Part shown: piece by piece, positions 1 to 5,037 of the stretch | How positions within the stretch are numbered: position 1 is the stretch's first letter | Layout of the letters: each line of letters opens with the position of its first letter | Origin: an uncultured Veillonella sp. | GTDB lineage: Bacteria > Bacillota > Negativicutes > Veillonellales > Veillonellaceae | Assembly (NCBI RefSeq): GCF_915069625.1 | Contig: NZ_CAJZFD010000055.1 | Location: forward strand, 1 to 10,726 | Length of the DNA stretch: 10,726 nucleotides | Direction of reading: 5' to 3' | Made by a program: the position numbers and the translations under genes | The notes under the pieces: generated by a model | The model's input: the letters and a program-made list of their open reading frames with translations, nothing else | What the model was told of the DNA's origin: nothing | Databases searched by the model: none

Positions 1-2
1 TT

Positions 3-362
3 AGTTCTGCATATTTCCCAAAAAGAAATTATATAAAAGAATATCTTATAAAAAATTTAAACAGCAAGCATCATAAAATTATCTCATGGGTATTGTATGG
101 ATTAAAAGGAAAACATTATAAATCAGAATCAATTGAAAATTTACTAATACATAAACTAAGCCAATTTAATGAAAAATCTTATATTTACAATGAAATTATT
201 GCATTTTTAATTTCAATTAGTTCTAAAAAAGTTATCCCTTATATTGAAAAGACACTATTCACTCAAAGTAAAATCGATGATGAAATTTATACTGAACTTA
301 AAAATAATTTATCGGATGAATTTGCGGAATTAAGAAAAAAATTATTGGAAGAATTTAAATAG
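3..362 (+). CDS. Probable immunity protein, 5'-truncated by the window edge
   Basis: The frame is open from position 3 to the TAA at 360-362, giving 119 visible residues, so the gene begins outside the window. A TTG at 93 lies inside the frame and has no convincing ribosome site, so I do not treat it as the start. The visible protein is lysine-rich and AT-rich in codon use, and reads as a series of short amphipathic helices (for example ENLLIHKLSQF, YNEIIAFLISIS, DEFAELRKKLLEEF). This would suit a HEAT-like helical repeat, but I recognise no named family. It is followed directly by a decayed Rhs 3' end. By position and composition I infer a cytoplasmic immunity protein for a toxin encoded upstream of the window. 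The function is inferred from context only. Confidence 0.6.
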   Translation, partial: SSAYFPKRNYIKEYLIKNLNSKHHKIISWVLYGLKGKHYKSESIENLLIHKLSQFNEKSYIYNEIIAFLISISSKKVIPYIEKTLFTQSKIDDEIYTELKNNLSDEFAELRKKLLEEFK

Positions 363-370
363 TTTCTTGA

Positions 371-520
371 CGTACGCCTCAACCGCAAACCTGCTTCCGC
401 CTGCAAAACCAGTACGCTGACCGTGAGACGGGGTTGCATTACAACCCGATGCGCTATTATGAGCCTGAAGTGGGTCAGTTTGTGAATCAGAATCCGATTG
501 GGTTGGAAGGTGGAGAGAAT
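371..520 (+). pseudogene. Rhs core 3'-end remnant
   Basis: From 401 the frame reads [20 protein letters not shown], then [20 protein letters not shown], then TGA at 521. This is the conserved closing segment of Rhs proteins, the part that normally precedes the variable toxin. In intact proteins the GGEN is followed by LY and a short linker ending near DPxGL, all missing here. Upstream of about 395 the similarity stops, so only some 40 codons of core survive, without start or promoter. The base composition is visibly more GC-rich than the flanking small genes. The following toxin tail is in a different frame (starting about 516), so a deletion or frameshift sits at the core-toxin junction. Confidence 0.85.
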
Positions 521-647
521 TGATAAAGCAACAGGACGTCCTAAAGGATATGCTGATCCACAAGGAACAGGACATGGAAAGTACCCGCATATAAATATTA
601 GACGTCCGGATGGGAAACAAATGCGTATTGATATTATAGGAAGATAG
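516..647 (+). pseudogene. Polymorphic toxin C-terminal tail (unassigned type)
   Basis: In a frame shifted +1 from the Rhs core, positions 516-647 read [30 protein letters not shown], then PDGKQMRIDIIGR and TAG at 645. The compact, polar end with GHG and PHINI looks like the last part of a toxin domain; the GHG/H pair could be catalytic, but I cannot name the family. The stop codon lies two bases before the ATG of the next gene (650), the usual toxin-immunity arrangement. The tail lacks its N-terminal part and any start, and so is unlikely to be made. The identification rests on reading-frame coherence, position behind Rhs core and tight coupling to the next gene. Confidence 0.65.
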
Positions 648-649
648 AT

Positions 650-925
650 ATGTTAAATTTAACTAATTTACAAACAAAAGGATATGATGAACTTATTGAA
701 ATTGATGGAGAGATTGTTTATCAAGTATTTGCTATTAAGAAAAATAATGGAACTTATACCACATATTACTATACAGTACCAAAAAATAAATTGGATCAGG
801 CTGAAGATTATGAGATAGAAGAATTTAATGAATTTAATGAACTTGAATTAGCTATAAAACATATTCAATCAAAAGGAGCTAATCTATCAAGATTTAATAT
901 ATTTAAAGGTAACAAGCCTCTTTAA
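650..925 (+). CDS. Probable immunity protein for the 516-647 toxin tail
   Basis: A 91-residue soluble protein with no signal peptide or membrane segment. ATG at 650 is preceded by AGGAAG (637-642), which lies inside the last codons of the toxin tail, so translation would be coupled to the toxin. The N-terminal half alternates hydrophobic and polar residues in a beta-like pattern (EIDGEIVYQVFAIKKNNGTYTT is broken by a turn at NNG), and the C-terminal half is acidic and helical (DQAEDYEIEEFNEFNELELAIKHI). An acidic small protein of this kind is typical of immunity proteins that bind basic nuclease toxins. I recognise no named family. The role is inferred from position directly behind a toxin tail; the gene itself appears intact although its toxin is broken. 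Confidence 0.7.
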   Translation: MLNLTNLQTKGYDELIEIDGEIVYQVFAIKKNNGTYTTYYYTVPKNKLDQAEDYEIEEFNEFNELELAIKHIQSKGANLSRFNIFKGNKPL

Positions 926-943
926 GACCTTTTTAGACCATAG

Positions 944-961
944 GTTGGGTCGAGCCCCAAC
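944..961. repeat. GTTGGG/CCCAAC hairpin, Neisseria-style intergenic repeat
   Basis: GTTGGG (944-949) and CCCAAC (956-961) can pair across a 6-base loop. The block TAGGTTGGGTCGAG followed by CCCAACA resembles short repeats that I recall as frequent in commensal Neisseria intergenic DNA. It lies just after the immunity gene ending at 925 and just before a degenerate uptake-sequence pair, so it may be part of a termination region. Confidence 0.5.
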
Positions 962-970
962 AATACATCA

Positions 971-1001
971 AGGTCGTCTAAAATCAATTCTCAGATGACC
1001 T
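971..1001. terminator. Degenerate inverted pair of uptake-like sequences; weak terminator
   Basis: AGGTCGTCTAAA (971-982) differs by one base from AGGTCGTCTGAA, and CTCAGATGACCT (990-1001) differs by two from its reverse complement. Nine bases, AGGTCGTCT, can still pair with AGATGACCT through one G-U wobble. In Neisseria, inverted uptake-sequence pairs often act as transcription terminators. No strong T-run follows, so termination here would be weak. Confidence 0.5.
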
Positions 1002-1043
1002 TCCCTATGATTTTTATCCAAAAAATACTGACAAAGGTATGCC

Positions 1044-1131
1044 TGGGAAAATAGTCGGTCAGCCATCACCAATGAAAATGGTGCGCGCTACCGCTTTGCC
1101 TACGAAGGCCTCGACCGATTGATTACCGAAA
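1044..1131 (+). pseudogene. Rhs core internal fragment
   Basis: Starting at 1044 the frame reads WENSRSAITNENGARYRF then AYEGLDRLITENG, an Rhs repeat segment of the type xxxDENGxxYRFxYDxLDRL. It covers only about 30 codons, has no start, and stops matching at the junction with the next gene. A short stretch before it (about 996-1053, a different frame) reads DLPYDFYPKNTDKGMPGK and may be another coding scrap, which I cannot assign. The Rhs piece is in frame with codons that run to TAG at 1167 inside the following immunity gene, so no functional toxin could follow. Confidence 0.75.
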
Positions 1132-1143
1132 ATGGAGATAAAT

Positions 1144-1608
1144 ATGCCCTTCCTGAAAATTCCCTATAGAGATTATCCTAAAGAAGGATTGTTCAAAAAA
1201 CTTTATCGAGAAAATATCTATAAAATAGAGGAATTTAAAGATGAATTTAAGTATTACGAATATACCCCAATAGAGAAAATTATTATTGATGAACATAATT
1301 TAGTACCATTCATCTTTTTTTCACCAGAAGGAATAAATTATTTAATGCCTAAAATTATTGATAGCATCAGCAATGGCATTAGAAATGATGATATTCCAGT
1401 AAATATAGAAGAATTTATTATAAATATACCTGCCGCAGAAAACATCACTCACGCTTTAAATCTCTTAAAAAAAGATGAGCTTATAATTCTAAAAAAGTAT
1501 TTAGAAAAAATATTATTTGGGAACTCATCAAATTTGATACAGCAAATAGGTGAACATTCTTTATTCAGAAGTATTGAATATCTCGAAAAGTTAATAAATA
1601 ATTCCTAA
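1144..1608 (+). CDS. Orphan probable immunity protein
   Basis: I choose ATG 1144 (154 residues) over ATG 1132 because GGAG at 1134-1137 lies six bases before 1144, whereas 1132 would use Rhs-derived sequence as leader. The protein starts MPFLKIPYRDYPKEGLF and is soluble, with no signal peptide. Residues about 55-70 (HNLVPFIFFSPEGINYLMP) resemble the xxFLxPEGxxYYLPA segment that I associate with DUF6714-like proteins; this match is faint and uncertain. The second half is helical (ALNLLKKDELIILKKYLEKIL), as expected for that fold. No toxin tail precedes it, only Rhs core joined directly to its start region, so the cognate toxin has been lost. Immunity function is inferred from the array. Confidence 0.65.
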   Translation: MPFLKIPYRDYPKEGLFKKLYRENIYKIEEFKDEFKYYEYTPIEKIIIDEHNLVPFIFFSPEGINYLMPKIIDSISNGIRNDDIPVNIEEFIINIPAAENITHALNLLKKDELIILKKYLEKILFGNSSNLIQQIGEHSLFRSIEYLEKLINNS

Positions 1609-1609
1609 A

Positions 1610-1939
1610 TCTACTTATTATTTTGTTAATCGAATACATAAGCTAAGGTTTCTAGAAAAACAAGGATTATTTAAACTTAATGGAAAAGGTAACGGAATTA
1701 TGTTACCGGAATCTCTATCTAAAGGGACTACCCGTTCTAAACATAAGGGCTATCATAGAGGATATAATCAAGCAATTATGGAAATAGTAGATAATATTGA
1801 TAAAAATTCTAAATGTGATAGAGAAAAGGCCAGAAAAATTCAATCATTACAATCCAAAATTCATAAGGCACTTAAGTCAGGAAGTATGTCTTTATATAAA
1901 CCGACAACAAAACAAGATTGGATTAATTACTTAACATAA
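1610..1939 (+). pseudogene. AHH-like HNH nuclease toxin C-terminal remnant
   Basis: An open frame from 1598 to TAA at 1937-1939 is read without an evident start; ATG 1700 lies inside the conserved part. It reads YYFVNRIHKLRFLEKQGLF, then NGKGNGIMLPESL, then KHKGYHRGYNQAIMEIVDNI. The order NGIxLP, then H..YHRGYN..., then a helical end is the second half of AHH-type HNH nuclease toxins, which are known C-terminal warheads of polymorphic toxins. The AHH histidine pair should lie just before the surviving part and is absent, so the nuclease should be dead. The piece follows the stop of the previous immunity gene almost directly, with no Rhs core. The next gene begins 14 bases later and is the likely cognate immunity. 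Confidence 0.65.
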
Positions 1940-1953
1940 TAAGGAATAACATT

Positions 1954-2403
1954 ATGAATATAATATTAGGATTTATAAAAAATAATTTACTAGAAGTATC
2001 AGGTAATTTTCAAAACAGCCGATGGAAAATTATTCAAGATATTTCAGTAGCACAAAGATATGCATATCAGCAGTATGATTTAGAGACTGTTTGGGCGGAT
2101 TCGCGTGAATCAAACTCACTAATTTTAAAGCTATCTACAGATGAAGATGACAATTTTTGGGATGAATATGCTGTTCCTGCAATTGAAAAAAAATTGAATT
2201 CCTTGCACTTAGAGGAGGGATTAAAAGATAGTTTATTTAGTGATATAGATGCCGATTTATTTAATTGTTATTTAAACAACAAATATAAGAAAAATTATCC
2301 TATTTGGAATATGATAGAAGATGCTTATTTTAAAGGGTTTTGGCCTTGTGGATGGGAAGGTAAATATCCTGAGGGGAAGCTTGTCGTTTTTAAATTAAAC
2401 TAG
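1954..2403 (+). CDS. Probable immunity protein paired with the AHH-like toxin
   Basis: A 149-residue soluble acidic protein. ATG 1954 has AAGGA at 1941-1945, eight bases upstream. The N-terminal half contains WKIIQDISVAQRYAYQQYDLETVW; the C-terminal segment at residues 130-146 reads WPCGWEGKYPEGKLVVF, a Trp/Gly-rich strand motif that I recall from immunity proteins next to Rhs nuclease toxins, without being able to name the family. No membrane segment or signal is present. The gene follows a decayed AHH-like nuclease tail by 14 bases, so I infer that it neutralises that nuclease in the cytoplasm by direct binding. It seems intact and could still protect against a matching toxin from another strain. 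Confidence 0.65.
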   Translation: MNIILGFIKNNLLEVSGNFQNSRWKIIQDISVAQRYAYQQYDLETVWADSRESNSLILKLSTDEDDNFWDEYAVPAIEKKLNSLHLEEGLKDSLFSDIDADLFNCYLNNKYKKNYPIWNMIEDAYFKGFWPCGWEGKYPEGKLVVFKLN

Positions 2404-2490
2404 CTTAAATAAAAAACATGATAATCGCTATCTAGATAAAGCATTGAATCCAACGCAAGATTTTCAGACGGTCTTTAATAATCAGATTAA
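2404..2490 (+). other. Gene-free stretch with a possible coding scrap and an uptake-like 12-mer
   Basis: In one frame the bases after the immunity stop read NKKHDNRYLDKALNPTQDFQ and end at TAG about 2502. This may be a scrap of a lost cassette, but I cannot identify it. TTCAGACGGTCT at 2463-2474 is two bases from TTCAGACGACCT and one from the reverse complement of AGGCCGTCTGAA, another Neisseria uptake dialect. No promoter or hairpin stands out. Confidence 0.35.
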
Positions 2491-2567
2491 CAGCAAGCCG
2501 TAGCCTACACAAAACCTCCAGTTCTGACTAGGGGGAGCGGAACGCACGCGGTTTTTGCTTTTCAGAC
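2491..2567 (+). repeat. Intergenic repeat, copy A
   Basis: The copy runs from CAGCAAGCCGTAGCC through ACACAAAACCTCCAGTTCTG and GCGGAACGCACGCGGTTTTT to TTTTCAGAC. It matches copy B (4081-4150) along most of its length, with drift in the middle, where copy B has GACGTAGGGTGTGCGCGGTA. Each full copy is placed between an immunity gene and the next cassette and runs into an uptake-like TTTTCAGAC. Such intergenic blocks ending in TTTTCAGACGG are, from memory, common in commensal Neisseria. Confidence 0.7.
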
Positions 2568-2891
2568 AGTTTCAGTCGACCTCGAAAACCATACTCGCTT
2601 CGTTTGGGGCGACAGCCATATACAGCAAGAAGCCAGATCGGACGGCAGATATACCTATATCTACACCGATTCCGGCAGCTACGACCCCTTGGCACAGGTA
2701 TGCAACTGGACCAACGAAGATAGCGAAAGACGCAACAAACCCACTACTTCCACTGCGACCAAATCGGCATCCCAAGAGAAATGACCGATAAGGACAGCAA
2801 TCTGTTGTGGTACGGCGAATACACCGCCTGAGGGCGTCTGAAAGAGGAAACCAAGGTAACAGATAGCGCATACCAGCCCTTCCGTCTGCAA
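2563..2891 (+). pseudogene. Rhs core remnant with frameshift and internal TGA
   Basis: From about 2563 the frame reads VDLENHTRFVWGDSHIQQEA, then a segment with YIYTDSGSYDPLAQVCNW. About 2731-2741 the frame changes by one lost base, after which [16 protein letters not shown] follows at 2742, then [13 protein letters not shown] (2829-2831) where the family has Trp, GRLKEETKVTDSAYQPFRLQ, and a break at 2891. This is the last third of the Rhs core as found in Neisseria-type Rhs proteins. The TGA probably arose by TGG to TGA. Two separate lesions show decay after the transfer or in the donor. The fragment has no start, and the toxin tail that follows is in another frame. Confidence 0.88.
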
Positions 2892-2892
2892 A

Positions 2893-3018
2893 TCCTCAGG
2901 ATTTATTGGAAGTTGTGTTGATAAGGATACAGGCGATGAGACTCTGACAGAATGGGGAATAATTCATTAATCTAAAAAAGGAGCCTATATTGTTCCTGCA
3001 TTGCCTGATATAACATAA
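2893..3018 (+). pseudogene. Polymorphic toxin C-terminal tail with internal TAA
   Basis: One frame reads GFIGSCVDKDTGDETLTEWG, IIH, TAA (2968-2970), then SKKGAYIVPALPDIT and TAA at 3016-3018. If the internal stop was once TAT, the end reads IIHYSKKGAYIVPALPD, which resembles the HYGKxGxHIVPxxP ends that I recall from Rhs and CDI toxins of unassigned mechanism. The upstream part of the domain is missing: Rhs core breaks at 2891 and the tail begins about there. The next gene starts 28 bases after the final stop. I infer a dead toxin end. Confidence 0.6.
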
Positions 3019-3046
3019 ATTCTATATTTTATTTGGGGAATTAATT

Positions 3047-3346
3047 ATGAAAAGAAAAGAAATTATTTTAAGTATGCAAACGGCTTTTCTTGGAGCAATT
3101 TGTAAGAAAGTCAGACTTATTGCATTTGATATGACTGAAGAATTATTTACTCTTTATGTATATATTGATTCGCCACTGACAGATGATGAGTATGAAGCAA
3201 TAGATAGTGCTGTTACAGATGTATTGGCTGATTTTCCAAATTTTCTATATGAAAAAATATGTATTATTGAAAATAATGATAATATTCTTTTATTGAATAT
3301 GTATAAAGGATGTTTTTTTATGCGATTTGAAAATAAATTTGATTAA
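3047..3346 (+). CDS. Probable immunity protein for the 2893-3018 toxin tail
   Basis: A 99-residue soluble protein starting MKRKEIILSMQTAFLGAICK. GGGGA at 3035-3039 lies seven bases before ATG 3047. The middle alternates in strand-like fashion (VRLIAFDMTEELFTLYVYID) and is followed by an acidic helix (TDDEYEAIDSAVTDVLADFP). I recall similar small proteins, with an LGxxxxxVRxxxxD opening and a DxExxxxxxTxxxADFP segment, next to toxins ending in HIVP, which fits the tail just upstream, but I cannot give a family name. The protein has no signal peptide or membrane helix, so it would act in the cytoplasm on an incoming toxin. The reading frame is intact although its toxin is broken twice. Confidence 0.65.
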   Translation: MKRKEIILSMQTAFLGAICKKVRLIAFDMTEELFTLYVYIDSPLTDDEYEAIDSAVTDVLADFPNFLYEKICIIENNDNILLLNMYKGCFFMRFENKFD

Positions 3347-3362
3347 ATAACTCGTTATCCCT

Positions 3363-3547
3363 ACCGTTCAAGATAACCGCCTGAAAATCTACAACGGCAC
3401 AAGTTACTACTACGACGACCTCGGCAACCTCTTATTGTTCGGCAACTACACTAGCTGGGGTCGTCTGAATGAGGAAATCAAGGTAACGGATAGCGCATAC
3501 TAGCCCTTCCGCTTGCAAAACCAGTATTGCAATCGTGAAACAGGAAA
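3363..3547 (+). pseudogene. Rhs core remnant with internal deletion and TAG
   Basis: The frame from 3363 reads TVQDNRLKIYNGTSYYYDD then LGNLLLFGNYTSWGRLNEEI, KVTDSAY, TAG (3501-3503) where relatives have CAG for Gln, and PFRLQNQYCNRETG. In intact Rhs proteins a long stretch separates the YYYDxLGNL segment from the GNLLxYGxYTxWGRL segment; here they are fused at the shared GNLL, which suggests deletion between short direct repeats. The frame is otherwise open and continues without a break into the next toxin tail, so a single TAG is the only stop between 3363 and the tail's end. Confidence 0.85.
3458..3469 (+). other. Near-match to AGGTCGTCTGAA inside Rhs WGRL codons
   Basis: GGGTCGTCTGAA matches the N. 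mucosa-type uptake sequence at 11 of 12 bases and covers the codons for GRLN after Trp. The other Rhs remnant has AGGGCGTCTGAA at 2831-2842, also 11 of 12. The site lies about 20 codons before the place where toxin sequence begins. Confidence 0.6.
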
Positions 3548-3647
3548 TAAATGTGGCATTGATAATAGAGATGAATTTAATCAATGGAAGCGCGAGTTCT
3601 GGTACGACCAAGCTTTAAAAGAATTATCTAGAAGAGGTATTAAATGA
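3548..3647 (+). pseudogene. Toxin C-terminal tail in frame with Rhs core, overlapping the immunity start
   Basis: Directly in frame after RETG the sequence reads NKCGIDNRDEFNQWKREFWY, then DQALKELSRRGIK and TGA at 3645-3647. The segment DEFNxWKREFW resembles the helical part of some HNH-type Rhs toxins that I recall, but no HNH residues are present, so the catalytic region is missing and the assignment is weak. The stop overlaps the ATG of the SMI1/KNR4 gene (ATGA at 3644-3647), so toxin and immunity were translationally coupled. Only the upstream TAG at 3501 and the lost gene start prevent this from being a readable Rhs end. Confidence 0.65.
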
Positions 3648-4078
3648 TTAGCTACGAAACAATGAATTTACTTATTAAATATTTTCAAGATTACCCTGAG
3701 CTTAAAGGGATACCCGCTAGTAGTGAGGAAATTAAACATGCTGAAAATATTTTAGGAATAAAATTTCACGATGATTACATTGAATTTATTAAAAAATTCG
3801 GCGGCGCAAGCGCTGGTTTGGATATCCATGCTTTCCATAATTCAACATTAATTGGAAAAGAAACAGTTATCGAATTAACTCAGGGATTTCAAAAACTTTT
3901 AGGATTACATGAACAACCAATGAATAAACTTTATGCAATATCAGATGATGGTTCAGGTAATCCTATTTTAATGGATCAACAGGGACATATTTTTATTTAT
4001 TACCATGAATCATCGGAAATGGAAATGTTATATGAATCACTTGATAGCTTATTTAAAGAAACATTGTTGGGTGAATAG
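3644..4078 (+). CDS. SMI1/KNR4 (SUKH) family immunity protein
   Basis: 144 residues. The start overlaps the toxin tail stop by four bases, with AGAGG at 3633-3637. The family pattern is clear: a helical N-terminus, LGIKFHDDYIEFIKKFGGAS at residues 37-56 (family form LGxxLPxDYxxFLxxxGG), DDGSGNPI at 101-108, a strand GHIFIYYHES, then a closing helix ESLDSLFKETL. SUKH superfamily proteins are among the most common immunity proteins for nuclease and other polymorphic toxins, acting in the cytoplasm by binding the toxin. The length is normal and nothing is broken. Its partner would be the toxin whose tail lies at 3548-3647. It is followed by an intergenic repeat and a hairpin that probably ends transcription. 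Confidence 0.88.
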   Translation: MISYETMNLLIKYFQDYPELKGIPASSEEIKHAENILGIKFHDDYIEFIKKFGGASAGLDIHAFHNSTLIGKETVIELTQGFQKLLGLHEQPMNKLYAISDDGSGNPILMDQQGHIFIYYHESSEMEMLYESLDSLFKETLLGE

Positions 4079-4080
4079 CT

Positions 4081-4150
4081 AGCAGTAGCCCACACAAAAC
4101 CTTCAGTCCTGACGTAGGGTGTGCGCGGTACGCAAGCGGTTTCTGTTTTT
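4081..4150 (+). repeat. Intergenic repeat, copy B
   Basis: The copy reads AGCAGTAGCCCACACAAAAC, CTTCAGTCCTGACGTAGGGT, GTGCGCGGTACGCAAGCGGT and then TTCTGTTTTT. It is the best-preserved copy and runs directly into a perfect uptake-sequence inverted pair at 4148-4187. GTGCG and CGCAAGC give it weak dyad symmetry. Confidence 0.72.
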
Positions 4151-4187
4151 CAGACGACCTCACTATCCTCTTTAAGGTCGTCTGAAA
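4148..4187. terminator. Inverted pair of N. mucosa-type uptake sequences (hairpin terminator)
   Basis: TTCAGACGACCT (4149-4160) and AGGTCGTCTGAA (4175-4186) are exact reverse complements, extended by one pair to a 13-bp stem with a 14-base loop. The 12-mer is identical to the uptake dialect reported for Neisseria mucosa-type species. Inverted uptake pairs are known transcription terminators in Neisseria. It ends the transcript of the SMI1/KNR4 gene; on the - strand the stem is followed by a T-poor sequence, while the run of T before the left arm would not help the + transcript. Confidence 0.8.
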
Positions 4188-4257
4188 TATTGGTTCTTTA
4201 AGAATCTCATTACCAGTCATTTACAAAATGTAGTTTCTCGAGGAGCATTATAATATT

Positions 4258-4491
4258 ATGGAAATTAAAAAAGAGTCTAACGACTATATTATTAAACTTA
4301 ACAACCATGAAGTCTTAGTTTTTTTTGAATGGCTTGTTAAGTTCGTTGAAAATAATCAAATTATTGATGAAGCTGAGCAAAAAATACTATATGACTTAGA
4401 ATGCTTATTAGAATCCACATTAGAAGAACCTTTTATGGAGAATTATAAAGATCTAATACATATAGCTAAAAAATCTATTATCAATAATTAG
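4258..4491 (+). CDS. Small conserved-type hypothetical protein, probable orphan immunity
   Basis: 77 residues: MEIKKESNDYIIKLNNHEV, LVFFEWLVKFVENNQ, then DEAEQKILYDLECLLESTLEEPF and a helical end. The pattern, a short strand followed by three acidic helices, resembles small proteins that I recall from many bacteria, also outside toxin loci, without a functional name. AGGAG at 4241-4245 is 12 bases before the ATG, longer than usual, and no nearer start codon exists, so translation may be modest. No toxin tail can be recognised between 4188 and 4257. It sits between the paired-uptake terminator and a truncated intergenic repeat. I infer orphan immunity from the array; an independent role is possible. 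Confidence 0.65.
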   Translation: MEIKKESNDYIIKLNNHEVLVFFEWLVKFVENNQIIDEAEQKILYDLECLLESTLEEPFMENYKDLIHIAKKSIINN

Positions 4492-4524
4492 CAAGCTGTA
4501 GCCTGAACAAAAACTCTCAGTCCT
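4491..4524 (+). repeat. Intergenic repeat, copy C (5' half only)
   Basis: GCAAGCTGTAGCC followed by GAACAAAAACTCTCAGTCCT matches the first half of copies A and B. It stops exactly where AAGGAG, the ribosome site of the next gene, begins (4525-4530). The second half, with the GTGCG and CGCACGC arms and the uptake-like end, is missing, so a new cassette appears to have joined within the repeat. Confidence 0.65.
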
Positions 4525-4536
4525 AAGGAGTATTTT

Positions 4537-5037
4537 ATGAAAATCAAAGAATTAATTGAAAAATTAGAACAAAAAAGTAGCCATCAATTCTTGAAAGCGG
4601 TATCAAAACCAGAATTTGCTTTTTCTTTGCCAAAAGATTTAGAATTCTTTTATGAAAATTATGAATATGCTATTCTTAATATTAATACTTCTTGTGAGAT
4701 AAGAATCAGTTCACTTTCAGAATTGCAACCAACAAACCAAATTCTATATCCAGCTGATGATGTTATTTGGGAGGAGTTGGCAGATGATATCAGTAATGAT
4801 TGGTTCATGATTGCATCTTCACAAGAGCTAAGTCAATATATCAGTATAGACTTAAACAAAAAAAGATTTGGTTTTTGTTATGATAGTTTTATAGAAACTC
4901 ATGCTACACCTGATGAGTCTCCCATTATTGCGAAGTCATTTACAGAACTACTGGAAAAATTGGTTTCAAATGAAAAAGAATGGTTTTGGTTAGATTCTTC
5001 TTTTCAAAGCTATGGTGATGCTTATGAAGATGAATAA
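4537..5037 (+). CDS. SMI1/KNR4 (SUKH) family protein, YobK-like, probable immunity
   Basis: 166 residues with an excellent ribosome site (AAGGAG 4525-4530, six bases before ATG). LPKDLEFFYENYEYA at residues 31-45, RISSLSELQPTNQILYP at about 56-72, DISNDWFMIASS at 84-95, YISIDL at 101-106, FCYDSFIETHA at 113-123, then PIIAKSFTELLEKLVSNE and a final SYGDAYEDE. This order is that of the larger SMI1/KNR4-type proteins such as Bacillus YobK, an immunity protein for a YeeF-type nuclease toxin (established for that family). The frame is intact. No toxin tail precedes it, only the half repeat C, so the cognate toxin is lost. It would act in the cytoplasm. Confidence 0.85.
   Translation: MKIKELIEKLEQKSSHQFLKAVSKPEFAFSLPKDLEFFYENYEYAILNINTSCEIRISSLSELQPTNQILYPADDVIWEELADDISNDWFMIASSQELSQYISIDLNKKRFGFCYDSFIETHATPDESPIIAKSFTELLEKLVSNEKEWFWLDSSFQSYGDAYEDE

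Noticed and set aside
93..362. TTG start at 93 for the first gene
   Set aside because: The frame is open to the window edge and no ribosome site precedes the TTG.
342..620. Open frame on the - strand across the first Rhs remnant
   Set aside because: It is antisense to clear Rhs core codons and has low-complexity, unlike-protein composition.
1132..1143. ATG 1132 as start of the orphan immunity gene
   Set aside because: The bases belong to Rhs ENG codons, and the GGAG site fits ATG 1144.
2555..2791. Open frame on the + strand over the Rhs remnant at 2563
   Set aside because: The Rhs protein is read in the neighbouring frame; this one is a shadow rich in Pro, Thr and Arg.
2572..2891. Two open frames on the - strand over the Rhs remnant
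   Set aside because: Antisense to recognisable Rhs codons, without ribosome sites.
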